Source: Gemmatimonadota bacterium
GTDB lineage: Bacteria; Gemmatimonadota; Gemmatimonadetes; Gemmatimonadales; Gemmatimonadaceae
DNA length: 14,811 nucleotides
Reading direction: 5' to 3'
Assembly (NCBI GenBank): GCA_031127185.1
Contig: JARIET010000036.1
Span: 1 to 14,811 of the forward strand
A model generated the notes under the pieces. It was not told the DNA's origin, did no database searches, and worked only from the letters and a program-made list of their open reading frames with translations. Below are positions 1 through 7,506 of this stretch, piece by piece; within the stretch, counting starts at the first letter, position 1, and each line of letters starts with the position of its first letter. A program made the position numbers and the translations under genes.

Positions 1-810
1 GAGGATGGCTACGCAGGCATCGTCCCCGTCACGTGCATAGCCGATGACGTCACGGTCGCCACCGCCGACGTCCACCATCGCGCTGGGCTCCTCAATCTCC
101 TCGAGGTGTCGCACGGCATCGCGCAACTCGGCGGCGCGCTCGTAGTCCATCCGGGCCGCTGCCTCGTCCATCTTCGCCCGCGTACGGCGCACCACTTCGT
201 CCGTTCGGCCGGACAGAAAGTCCACGACCTCGCCCATCATATCGCGATAATCTTCGGCCGACTGCGCGCCCACACAGGGCCCTTTGCAGCGCTTGATGTA
301 GAAGTCGAGGCAGGCGCGTTCGGGCATCTCGCGAGGCATGTCGAAGCGGCACGATCGAACCGTGAATGTGCGCTTGACGACGTTGAGCGCCCGTCGCATG
401 GCGCCGACATCGGTGTACGGGCCGAAATACTTGGCGCCGTCATCAAGGAGTCTTCGCGTCACGAAGACGCGCGCGTATGGCTCCTGGACCGTCACCTTCA
501 CGAACGGATACGACTTGTCGTCGCGCAGCAAGACGTTGAATCGCGGCCGGTGCTCCTTGATGAGATTCGCTTCGAGCATCAGGGCGCTGGGCTCGTCGGG
601 AACCACGATAGTCTCGAGTCCGGTGGCCTGATCCATCAGGGCGCGAGTCTTCGGGTTTGCGTCGTCACCGGTGACGTAGCTGCGCACGCGGGCGCGCAGT
701 CGCTTGGCTTTGCCGACGTAGAGCACCGTACCATCGGGCGCCTTCCACCGGTACACACCAGGCGTCTCGGGCAAACGCAGCGTGGCTTCCGCGACGCGAT
801 CCGGAATCAT
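1..810 (-). CDS. uvrC: UvrABC excinuclease subunit C, N-terminal part (cut by left edge)
   Basis: UvrC makes the two incisions around a bulky DNA lesion after UvrA and UvrB have marked it. The visible 270 codons cover less than half of a usual protein of about 600 residues; the reading frame is still open at base 1, so the C-terminal endonuclease and helix-hairpin-helix parts lie outside. Seen here: a GIY-YIG nuclease domain at about residues 14-92 (PGVY at 17-20, YVGKAKRLRAR at 31-41, E80, N92). Four cysteines at 154, 167, 175 and 179 match the reported iron-sulphur ligands of E. coli UvrC. A UVR (UvrB-binding) helix pair lies at about 204-240. The ATG shares one base with the TAA stop of murJ (TAATG), so translation is probably coupled. 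A GGGAG lies 12 bases upstream, rather far for a Shine-Dalgarno site. Identification is secure. Confidence 0.96.
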   Translation of the reverse strand, partial: MIPDRVAEATLRLPETPGVYRWKAPDGTVLYVGKAKRLRARVRSYVTGDDANPKTRALMDQATGLETIVVPDEPSALMLEANLIKEHRPRFNVLLRDDKSYPFVKVTVQEPYARVFVTRRLLDDGAKYFGPYTDVGAMRRALNVVKRTFTVRSCRFDMPREMPERACLDFYIKRCKGPCVGAQSAEDYRDMMGEVVDFLSGRTDEVVRRTRAKMDEAAARMDYERAAELRDAVRHLEEIEEPSAMVDVGGGDRDVIGYARDGDDACVAIL

Positions 811-2393
811 TACCGGCTGCCGCTCCCGAATCGCGCCCGCACCCGATCCACGACCGTGCGCGCTTCAGGCACGCCGGCACGCAGCGTCAGCGCGAAATAG
901 ATCGCGCCAAAGAGCGGGAGCACCACGGCGCCAAGGGCGACGGGATGCAGATCCGCCAGGAGCATCTTCACGCCAAATGCCGCCGCGCCACCGATCAGGG
1001 CCGTACGCCACAACTCGACCACGGTGCGGACGGGGACTCCAGTCGCGCCAACGCGTGCGTTGAGCGCGCTTCGAAGAAGCGCAAACTCCACCCACGCCCC
1101 GATTCCCGCGCTTGCCGTCAGTGCCGCCACGCCCCAGCGCGCGTCGAATCCGGCGAGTCCAGGAAGAACAAGCGCGCCAAACGAACCCAGCGCGCCCGCG
1201 ACGACGATGCGAATGACCGCGATGCGAACCGGCGTTCGCGTGTCATGCAGCGCGTACCAGGCCGAGTTGTAGACGCGGCCCATTGTGCCGGCGAGGAGTC
1301 CAACCGAGGCGCCGGCGAGCACGGCCCAGACCCAGATCGTGTCGGCCCGACCGAAACTTCCGGATTGCAGAAGTGCCCCCGCAATCACGTCTCCGAGCAG
1401 GATCAGCGCAGCCGACGACGGTACCACGAAGTACGCCACCGACCGGAGCGCAGTATCAAGTCGCTCGCGGATCGCCGCTGCGACGTCTTCGGCGCGCTGC
1501 TCGGCCATGTCCGTAAGTTCGGTCACAGACACCGACATCCCGAACACGGACACGGGAAGCATCGCGATGTTCTGCGCGAAGAACAGGACGGCGGCTGCAC
1601 CATCCACCACCAGGCTCGCAATCAGTTGGTCTACCCACCCGCTCACCTGCACGACGCCCCGGCCGAGCACCACCGGCGCAAAGTTCGCCTTCACCGTCTG
1701 TAGCTCAGCCCGCACTGGCCCAGTTCCGTTCGGGGTGAGCACACGGAGCACCGCGGGAACTTGCACGGCAAACTGCAACACACTGCCGACGACAGCGCCA
1801 ACGGCAACCAACCACGCCGTTCGCGCCTGATCGTCCATTGAACCGCCCCAAAGCACGGCTGCGATGATGGCAACATTCCACAGAACGGGCGCGGCGTAGC
1901 TGAGCAAGTAGCGGCGATGGGCATTCAGGACGCCGAGGCACCATGCCGCCAGAGCCAGCAGGCCCATGCTGGGGAAGAGGATGCGAACGAGCTCGACGGC
2001 CTGAGCTTGCTTTTCCGCGGAGAATCCCGCTGCGATCAACCTGACCAGCCAGGGCGCCCCCAGCATCCCCAGCAACACCACCCCTGAGCTGACAATGGCG
2101 AGCGCGGCAAACACCGCTCGCGCAAGGCGACCGGCGTCCGCATCGCGTCCTTCCGCGCGCAGGCGCGCATACACGGGAACAAACGACGCCGAGAGCACGC
2201 CCTCGCCAAGCAGATTCTGCAAGACGTTCGGGATGCGGAGGGCCGCGCTCAGCACGTCACTGGCGTCACCCACCCCGAGGAAGTGGCTGATGATCCGCTG
2301 ACGAACGAGCCCAAACACCCTGCTGAGGAGGATCCCTGCGCCGACGGCCAGCGCGCCTCCAGTCCGGCGCGGAGCGGCCTCGGGCCGATTCAC
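810..2393 (-). CDS. murJ: Lipid II flippase MurJ (MVF/MATE-like)
   Basis: MurJ moves the peptidoglycan precursor lipid II across the inner membrane. The 527-residue product is hydrophobic along its whole length, as expected for about 14 membrane helices, and has the normal family length. The N-terminal signature is clear: ILLSRVFGLVRQR at residues 21-33, then ALRIPNVLQNLLGEG at 51-65 and SASFVPVYARL just after. R25 and R31 align with E. coli R18 and R24, which line the substrate cavity; the position of E. coli R52 is glutamine here (Q59). The start is GTG. Reading further upstream in frame meets a stop without a better start, and a strong Shine-Dalgarno GAGGTGA lies 7 bases upstream. The gene follows bshC by 7 bases and its stop overlaps the uvrC start by one base. 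The Wzx-like MVF superfamily is the only alternative; the match to MurJ is good. Confidence 0.95.
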   Translation of the reverse strand: MNRPEAAPRRTGGALAVGAGILLSRVFGLVRQRIISHFLGVGDASDVLSAALRIPNVLQNLLGEGVLSASFVPVYARLRAEGRDADAGRLARAVFAALAIVSSGVVLLGMLGAPWLVRLIAAGFSAEKQAQAVELVRILFPSMGLLALAAWCLGVLNAHRRYLLSYAAPVLWNVAIIAAVLWGGSMDDQARTAWLVAVGAVVGSVLQFAVQVPAVLRVLTPNGTGPVRAELQTVKANFAPVVLGRGVVQVSGWVDQLIASLVVDGAAAVLFFAQNIAMLPVSVFGMSVSVTELTDMAEQRAEDVAAAIRERLDTALRSVAYFVVPSSAALILLGDVIAGALLQSGSFGRADTIWVWAVLAGASVGLLAGTMGRVYNSAWYALHDTRTPVRIAVIRIVVAGALGSFGALVLPGLAGFDARWGVAALTASAGIGAWVEFALLRSALNARVGATGVPVRTVVELWRTALIGGAAAFGVKMLLADLHPVALGAVVLPLFGAIYFALTLRAGVPEARTVVDRVRARFGSGSR

Positions 2394-2400
2394 CTGGCCA

Positions 2401-2407
2401 TCACCTC
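2401..2407 (-). promoter_or_regulatory. Ribosome binding site of murJ, overlapping the bshC stop
   Basis: The minus strand reads GAGGTGA, a 7-base complement to the 16S rRNA 3' end, 7 bases before the GTG of murJ. Its last three bases are the TGA stop of bshC, so a ribosome finishing bshC ends on the murJ binding site. This supports the GTG at 2393 as the true start. Confidence 0.75.
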
Positions 2408-3960
2408 GTGCCGATCAACGAGGAGGCGTGGAGCAATGCGCCGTCGTGCAGGCGCGCGAGCAGGGGGTCGCCATAGCGCGCAAATAACGGCACGAAATTG
2501 AGGCGTCGCTCCTGCCGCTCGCCCTCGGGCTGCAAACTCGCGCGAATGGCGGCCAGGTCCCGCAGCGCATCGGTCTCACCCTTTGCTGCGGCGGTGCGGA
2601 GCCGACGTTCGAGGCGATCGACCTTCTGCCGAATCTGCTTGCGCGCACCCTCGACCACTTCGGGCGATGACAGTGCGGCAGCGCGTGCTGCGGCAGCGAT
2701 CGCATCCACGTTCGAGTCCAGGGCGCCTTGAAGCGCCGCCAGTGCTTCGCGCACCGCGGGCGAAATCGCCCGCTCGCCAATCCGCCGCTCGGCGCGATGC
2801 GGGACACGCACGTCGTCAATCATCATGCCCAGCCGACCGAGCATACGGTCGACCGCCGGCTCGACCACGGTGGCGGACCACCGCGGAACGACCAGCGGCC
2901 GTGGGGCACCCATCGCGTCCGCCACCGCCCCGACCTGCGCAAAGTATGCCATCTCGCCTGGGCCACCAACGTAGGCGATCGACGGGAGAATCCGCCGCTC
3001 CACCACGGGGCGCAGCAGCACGTTCGCCGACAGTACGAGGTCGTCGCGACGCGCCGCGTCGCCGGCGTGCGCGAGCGGCACCCGCTCCTTTACGCCGCCC
3101 GTGCTCCGAAACACGAGCGAGAGCCGTGGCACACGAGCCACCTGCGCGCGATATCCGGCGCGTTCAATCGTCACGCTGCGCATGCTGACGGCCTCGTCAA
3201 TCACTGCAGCGCGGCCGAGCGCTTCGACCAGAACGGGGCGCGCCGCACCTCGCACCGACGGATGCCACGAGTCGAGCACAGGCATCCCCAATGGAGCAAG
3301 CACCTCCCGCAGCAACTGCACGTACGCGCTACCGACCGTCGCGCCGGACCGATAGGCTCCCTGAACCGCCTCGACGAACCGGCGATGCGCGGCGGAACGC
3401 GTCGCTTCGAGGAACGATTCCATCGCCAGTGACACGTCGCCAAGCGGCATCTCCGACATCACCAGTTGCTCCGGAGACGCTCGCTCGATCGAAATGCGCC
3501 GACACTCCGGACCTACCGCGACGGTCGTGAAGCTCGCTTCGGCGAAGTCGGCATCGTCTGTCGCGGCCCAAAAAAGCGGCGCAGCGGGAATGCCCGTCGC
3601 GTGTTCGAACTTCTCGGCAAGGGCGATGGCCGTCAGGGCCTTGAGCCATGTATAGCCCGCGCCACCGAAGAGCCCAGGTTGCTGACCGGTGGTGATGACG
3701 ACTCCGTGGCCCGTCGCCACGCGCTCCAGGCGCTCAGCCGCTGCCCCGGTCGCGTTGATCGCCGGTCGCAATGTCTCAATCCAGCGGGCCCCGGGGAAAC
3801 CCGCGCGCACGGCTTCCGCGTGACTTCGCCACTCTTCCGCGCCGCGCGGCTTTGGCAGGAACCAGTCCTTGGGCACTGAGCCGTCGAGCGCCGCGCGCGT
3901 GAGGGCGCCCCCGCCATACGACTCGGTGACAATGCGCGCGTGGTCGCTGTCGGTCGCCAA
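2401..3960 (-). CDS. bshC: Bacillithiol biosynthesis cysteine-adding enzyme BshC
   Basis: BshC carries out the last step of bacillithiol synthesis, joining cysteine to glucosamine-malate in the cytoplasm. The 519-residue product has the family's usual length. Family motifs are visible: TGQQPGLFGG at residues 91-100 followed by WLKALTAIALAEK, the FWAATDDADF block at 130-139, a GGPGEMAYFAQ block in the middle, a charged helical stretch near 420-470 (the coiled coil of the family), and the C-terminal QERRLNFVPLFARYGDPLL. The start is TTG: a stop lies two codons upstream in frame, no ATG or GTG occurs nearby downstream, and GGAG sits 7 bases upstream. The gene follows rlmH by 14 bases and precedes murJ by 7. 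BshA and BshB are not in the window, so the pathway must be completed elsewhere. BshC is often the least certain enzyme of the pathway, but family membership is clear. Confidence 0.93.
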   Translation of the reverse strand: MATDSDHARIVTESYGGGALTRAALDGSVPKDWFLPKPRGAEEWRSHAEAVRAGFPGARWIETLRPAINATGAAAERLERVATGHGVVITTGQQPGLFGGAGYTWLKALTAIALAEKFEHATGIPAAPLFWAATDDADFAEASFTTVAVGPECRRISIERASPEQLVMSEMPLGDVSLAMESFLEATRSAAHRRFVEAVQGAYRSGATVGSAYVQLLREVLAPLGMPVLDSWHPSVRGAARPVLVEALGRAAVIDEAVSMRSVTIERAGYRAQVARVPRLSLVFRSTGGVKERVPLAHAGDAARRDDLVLSANVLLRPVVERRILPSIAYVGGPGEMAYFAQVGAVADAMGAPRPLVVPRWSATVVEPAVDRMLGRLGMMIDDVRVPHRAERRIGERAISPAVREALAALQGALDSNVDAIAAAARAAALSSPEVVEGARKQIRQKVDRLERRLRTAAAKGETDALRDLAAIRASLQPEGERQERRLNFVPLFARYGDPLLARLHDGALLHASSLIGTR

Positions 3961-3967
3961 GCGCTAG

Positions 3968-3971
3968 CTCC
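3968..3971 (-). promoter_or_regulatory. Ribosome binding site of bshC (decides a TTG start)
   Basis: GGAG on the minus strand, 7 bases before TTG at 3960. It is the main reason to accept the rare TTG start, together with the in-frame TAG at 3966-3964. Confidence 0.6.
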
Positions 3972-3974
3972 GCA

Positions 3975-4442
3975 TCATTTGTTGTACGGCTCGCCGCGCA
4001 CAATCGTGCCGGCGCGATACAACTGCTCGGCCAGCACGACACGAGCCAGCTCGTGCGGCAGCGTCCACGGAGCGAGCGAGAGCCGCGACCGTGCAGCCCT
4101 GCGCACGGCGTCCGACAAGCCGCGCGCGCCGCCAATGAGGAACGCCAGATCGGTTGCCGACTCGCGCATTTTCTGCAGCCACGCAGAGAAGACTTCGGAC
4201 GTCATCTCCTTCCCACCCGGATCGCAGGCCACGATATGGGCCCCGCGCGGCACCGCTGCAAGCAGTCGCTCGCCCTCGCGCACGATGTGGCTCGTCCCCC
4301 AAAGTCCCCCGACGTCCCGCTGTTCCCGCACTTCCAGTATCTCGATCGGCCAATACCTTGCCGCACGCGCCTCGAAGTCGGCCGCGGCTGCCGCCAGCCC
4401 GGGATGCCGGACTCTTCCCACGACCGCAACGACAATCTTCAC
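3975..4442 (-). CDS. rlmH: 23S rRNA (pseudouridine-1915-N3) methyltransferase RlmH
   Basis: RlmH is a SPOUT-class methyltransferase that uses S-adenosylmethionine to methylate pseudouridine 1915 in helix 69 of 23S rRNA on the assembled ribosome. The product has 155 residues, the family's length. The start MKIVVAVVG is typical, the knot motif FLIGGARG lies at 101-108, and LPHELARVVLAEQLYRA at 128-144 is the conserved C-terminal block. The protein ends EPYNK, where the family nearly always has a histidine (PYHK or PYHR). The start is GTG with only a weak upstream purine stretch; no other in-frame start fits the family N-terminus. It follows gdhA by 35 bases and precedes bshC by 14, so it is probably co-transcribed with both. 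Confidence 0.95.
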   Translation of the reverse strand: MKIVVAVVGRVRHPGLAAAAADFEARAARYWPIEILEVREQRDVGGLWGTSHIVREGERLLAAVPRGAHIVACDPGGKEMTSEVFSAWLQKMRESATDLAFLIGGARGLSDAVRRAARSRLSLAPWTLPHELARVVLAEQLYRAGTIVRGEPYNK

Positions 4443-4477
4443 GGCAGGTCACTCGCGTACCGGGCTTCTGCGGGCCG

Positions 4478-5785
4478 TCAGGCGTAGATGCCGCGAAGAC
4501 GATGCACCGTCGCAACGCGACTGATCGAGAGCATGTACGCGGCGGTGCGCATGTTCACCTTGTGTTGCTTGGAGAGGTTCAGCACGGCGTCGAAGCTCTG
4601 CTCCATGATCTGCGTGAGCGAATCGTTCACGCGCTGCTCTGTCCAGAAGTAGCCGCCGCGATCCTGAACCCATTCGAAGTACGACACCGTCACTCCGCCG
4701 GCATTCGCCAGGATGTCGGGGATCACGAAAATGCCTTTCTCATCGAGAATCGCATCGGCGGCAGCGGTCGTGGGGCCGTTCGCCCCTTCGCAGATGATCT
4801 TCGCCTTGATCTGCGCCGCGTTCTTCGACGTGATCACGTTCTCGAGCGCCGCCGGCAAGAGTACGTCGACGTCGGTCGTGAGCAGCTGTTCATTCGTGAC
4901 CCGATCGCCCTGAGCGAATCCCTCGAGCGTCTTGTGCTGCTTGACGTGCGCGATCGCCTCGTCCACGTCGATCCCCTTCGGATTGACGTAGCCGCCAGTG
5001 CGGTCGCTGATGCCGATGATCTTGCAGCCTTCACGCTGGAGGAGCTGCGCGGCGACCGAGCCGACGTTGCCAAAACCCTGCACAATCAGCGTCGTCCCCT
5101 TCAACGGCATGCCCAGGTGCGCCAGGGCCTGCTTTGTCACGATCATGCAGCCCCGCCCCGTGGCCTCGCGTCGACCCAGCGAACCGCCCATCTCGACCGG
5201 CTTTCCGGTGACAACTGCCGTCACTGTGTGGCGGACATGCATGGAATAGGTATCCATGATCCACGCCATGACCCGTTCGTTCGTGTTCACATCGGGCGCC
5301 GGAACGTCGGAATCGGGTCCCAGCGTCTGGATGATCGACGCCGTGTAGCGCCGCGTCAGCCGTTCCAGTTCGCCCACGCTCATCTTCAGCGGATCACAGA
5401 TTACGCCGCCCTTGGCGCCGCCGAACGGGATGTTCACCACCGCGCACTTCCAGGTCATCCAGGCGGCCAGGGCTGTCACTTCGTCGAGCGAAACATTCAT
5501 GTCAAACCGAATGCCACCCTTTGCCGGGCCGCGCGACGTATTGTAGAGCACGCGGATGCCGGTAAACACCTCGACCTCACCGTTGTCGAGCATCACGGGG
5601 ATCGAGGTGATGATCTGCTTTTCCGGATGCCGCAACACTTTGTAGATGCCGGGCTCGAGATCAAGCAGCTCGGCTGCGCGATCGAACCGGGACATCATCC
5701 CCTCAAACGGGTTCTCCTCGTTGAGGAATCGGTCCTTGTCCGGGCGAACAATCGGCGCGGTGGGAAGCAGCAGATCGGGGGTCAT
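4478..5785 (-). CDS. gdhA: Glutamate dehydrogenase (Glu/Leu/Phe/Val dehydrogenase family)
   Basis: This enzyme interconverts glutamate and 2-oxoglutarate plus ammonia in the cytoplasm. From the chosen ATG it has 435 residues. K89 (PAKGG), K113, K125 (FGGAKGG) and D165 (PAPDVNT) fall at the spacing known for substrate-binding and catalytic residues of hexameric glutamate dehydrogenases. The Rossmann motif GFGNVG is at 237-242. The acidic residue D261 after the second strand suggests NAD rather than NADP, which is inference. The frame stays open for 29 more codons upstream, but these run back into lpxK, do not look like the family, and lack the AAGGAA site that lies 9 bases before the ATG at 5785. 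A leucine, phenylalanine or valine dehydrogenase is possible but these are usually shorter. Its place between lipid A and rRNA-modification genes says little about its role. Confidence 0.93.
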   Translation of the reverse strand: MTPDLLLPTAPIVRPDKDRFLNEENPFEGMMSRFDRAAELLDLEPGIYKVLRHPEKQIITSIPVMLDNGEVEVFTGIRVLYNTSRGPAKGGIRFDMNVSLDEVTALAAWMTWKCAVVNIPFGGAKGGVICDPLKMSVGELERLTRRYTASIIQTLGPDSDVPAPDVNTNERVMAWIMDTYSMHVRHTVTAVVTGKPVEMGGSLGRREATGRGCMIVTKQALAHLGMPLKGTTLIVQGFGNVGSVAAQLLQREGCKIIGISDRTGGYVNPKGIDVDEAIAHVKQHKTLEGFAQGDRVTNEQLLTTDVDVLLPAALENVITSKNAAQIKAKIICEGANGPTTAAADAILDEKGIFVIPDILANAGGVTVSYFEWVQDRGGYFWTEQRVNDSLTQIMEQSFDAVLNLSKQHKVNMRTAAYMLSISRVATVHRLRGIYA

Positions 5786-5794
5786 GCGAGTCGG

Positions 5795-5800
5795 TTCCTT
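5795..5800 (-). promoter_or_regulatory. Ribosome binding site of gdhA
   Basis: AAGGAA on the minus strand, 9 bases before the ATG at 5785. It decides this start over the longer open frame that would begin inside lpxK at 5872. Confidence 0.65.
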
Positions 5801-5818
5801 CGCCGGCCAGGGCCGGCG
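5801..5818 (-). repeat. Perfect GC-rich inverted repeat between lpxK and gdhA
   Basis: An 8-base arm, CGCCGGCC, is followed by two bases and its exact complement, so the RNA can form a stem of about 7 pairs with a 4-base loop. It lies 7 bases after the lpxK stop and directly before the gdhA ribosome binding site. No run of T follows, so it is not a standard intrinsic terminator. It could mark the 3' end of the lipid A transcript, stabilise a processed end, or modulate access to the gdhA start. In GC-rich DNA it could also be chance. Confidence 0.4.
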
Positions 5819-5825
5819 CTCGAAG

Positions 5826-6851
5826 TCATCGGTCGTTGGCGGGCCTCGAGAGGCGGCGGGCAAGCCCTTCAAGGGCCTCCGCGCCCAACTCGATGCTCAC
5901 GCGCTGGGAAAGATACCATAAGGGTGGCGCCGAGGGAGGCCAAAGCGGCCCCAGTTTCACGGCGTCTTTCAGCGTGCACACAGTGTACTGCGCGCCCTCG
6001 GCTTCGCGCGCCAAACGTGCCGCGTCACCAAGCCCAAATGCGTGGTGGTCACGATACGAACGTGACGCAATGCGGGCACTCGACGCGCGCAGCTGGGCCT
6101 CAAATGCGCGCGGGTCTCCGATCGCCGAAATCGCCAGGACAGCGTTTCCGGCCAGGGCATCCACAGGTTTCCGGGTCGTCGTGCCCCATTGCACCAGCCA
6201 GTCTGCGGCCAGATGCACGATCACCGGAACGGCCTCCGGCGCCATTCGCGTCGCGTATCCGAGGACTTCCTTCGCGTGGAGAGGCGTCGTCCGTTTGCGC
6301 GTCACCACGACATGGGTTGCGCGGCGCAACGATTCAAGCGGCTCGCGCCAAGGACCTGCAGGCAAAAGTCGGACTTGTCGGTGCCGATCAGCGGAAATGA
6401 GGACAATGTCCGCATCACGCTTCACGCGGCGGTGTTGGAATGCGTCGTCGAGCACAATGGCGGTGGCACCACGGGCATGCGCCTCTGCTGCGGACGCGCG
6501 GCGATTCGCGCCCGCGATGATGATGGCACGTGGTGCGAGCAGGTGGTGGACCAACGCCTCGTCGCCGCCATATCCCCTGAGGAGAATCGCGGGCCGGCCA
6601 CCCGCGTCGGAAATCGCCGACGCAATCCACGCGGCCATTGGCGTCTTCCCAGTGCCACCGACGGTCAGGTTACCCACTGAGACTGTCGGGAGGTCCAGCG
6701 GGTACGAGCGGAAAATGCCGCGATCGTACGCGGAGTTCCGTACCCGCATGAACGCACCGTAGCCCCACGCGGCTGGCGCAAGTGCCGTCCGGAGCGCCCG
6801 CGAGAAGATGCCCGTCGATTCCCAGCGGCGCTCGATCATTCGCTCAGCCAT
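5826..6851 (-). CDS. lpxK: Tetraacyldisaccharide 4'-kinase LpxK
   Basis: LpxK phosphorylates the 4' position of the lipid A disaccharide at the inner face of the cytoplasmic membrane. The product has 341 residues. An N-terminal hydrophobic helix (about 18-35) precedes the Walker A loop [12 protein letters not shown] at 60-71. The RGYG motif at 92-95 runs directly into GDEA at 95-99, then DDAFQHR at 135-141, LPAGPWREP at 163-171 and RDHHAFG at 267-273 follow. The stretch of about 18 residues usually found between RGYG and GDEP is missing, yet the catalytic-type residues are kept. The ATG is supported by GAGGGG 7 bases upstream and overlaps the stop of the DUF374 gene by 8 bases; a second ATG four codons later is possible. 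It is the last gene of the tightly overlapping lipid A unit. Confidence 0.95.
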   Translation of the reverse strand: MAERMIERRWESTGIFSRALRTALAPAAWGYGAFMRVRNSAYDRGIFRSYPLDLPTVSVGNLTVGGTGKTPMAAWIASAISDAGGRPAILLRGYGGDEALVHHLLAPRAIIIAGANRRASAAEAHARGATAIVLDDAFQHRRVKRDADIVLISADRHRQVRLLPAGPWREPLESLRRATHVVVTRKRTTPLHAKEVLGYATRMAPEAVPVIVHLAADWLVQWGTTTRKPVDALAGNAVLAISAIGDPRAFEAQLRASSARIASRSYRDHHAFGLGDAARLAREAEGAQYTVCTLKDAVKLGPLWPPSAPPLWYLSQRVSIELGAEALEGLARRLSRPANDR

Positions 6852-7506
6852 CGTGCGACCCCTCGCGCGGACCCGTCAGCGCCTCGAAACGCACCGCCTC
6901 CTCGGTGGCCTCAGCCGGGGTCGTTCCCTGGACGAATGTTGGATCACTGAAGTGCATCACCAGTCGCGCGAACGGCTTCGGAATCATGAAGCTGTCCCAA
7001 CTCTTCAACGTCCAGGCGCGACTCGCCGTGACGAACATGGTGGTGATGGGCACGCCCGACCGCTGCGCTGCGACCGCCGCGCCGGGCGAGAATTTTCGGG
7101 CCGGGCCGCGCGGGCCATCCGGCGTGATTGCGATGGTCGCGCCGGCCTTCAGCGCTCGCACCATATCGGCAAACGCCCGCGCCCCGCCGCGGGTCGAAGA
7201 GCCACGGATGAGTCCGTACCCAAGTCGCTGCAGGATGCGCGCAATGATCTCGCCGTCCCTATGCTCGCTCACGAGCACCAGCATCCCGAGGTTGCGCAGG
7301 TAGTACGCCAACGGCAGCAAATGCCCATGCCAGAGCGTGAGCACCGTGCCCTGCCCCTGTGCCCGACGCGCGCGCCACCCTGATTCCCCGCGCACCTCCA
7401 CGCGCCACGTCCAGGCGAGGAGTCGGAGGATGAGCGCACCCAGGGGCACGCCGATGCGCAGGCGCCAGTCCTCCCGCGGCGGAGTCGTCGTGGCGACCGT
7501 GCTCAC
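6844..7506 (-). CDS. DUF374 lysophospholipid-acyltransferase-like protein, probable LpxJ-type lipid A secondary acyltransferase
   Basis: The 220-residue product carries the DUF374 pattern in order: one hydrophobic N-terminal helix (about 17-35), LWHGHLLPL at 58-66 in place of the usual HX4D acyltransferase motif, SEHRDGEIIARILQRLGY at 80-97, RGSSTRGG at 101-108, and TPDGPRGP at 128-135 followed by a conserved PG. In epsilonproteobacteria a DUF374 protein named LpxJ adds a secondary acyl chain to lipid A. Here the gene lies between lpxB and lpxK and overlaps both (4 and 8 bases), which strongly suggests a lipid A role, although the acyl position and donor are unknown. The start is GTG, in a GTGA overlap with the lpxB stop and with no clear ribosome binding site of its own, so it likely depends on coupling. 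Phospholipid acyltransfer is the alternative. Confidence 0.87.
   Translation of the reverse strand: MSTVATTTPPREDWRLRIGVPLGALILRLLAWTWRVEVRGESGWRARRAQGQGTVLTLWHGHLLPLAYYLRNLGMLVLVSEHRDGEIIARILQRLGYGLIRGSSTRGGARAFADMVRALKAGATIAITPDGPRGPARKFSPGAAVAAQRSGVPITTMFVTASRAWTLKSWDSFMIPKPFARLVMHFSDPTFVQGTTPAEATEEAVRFEALTGPREGSHDG

Noticed and set aside
106..900. Plus-strand frame of 264 codons opposite uvrC
   Set aside because: The minus strand encodes an uninterrupted UvrC N-terminus with GIY-YIG motifs and cysteine ligands; the plus frame is a shadow.
5786..5872. N-terminal extension of gdhA by 29 codons
   Set aside because: The extra residues overlap the lpxK end, do not resemble glutamate dehydrogenase, and bypass a good AAGGAA site before the ATG at 5785.
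4154..6400. Open frame of 748 codons on the plus strand, opposite gdhA and lpxK
   Set aside because: It lies antisense to two clearly recognised genes, its product is Arg/His/Pro-rich without any family motif, and it has no neighbour on its strand. Long antisense frames are expected in GC-rich coding DNA.
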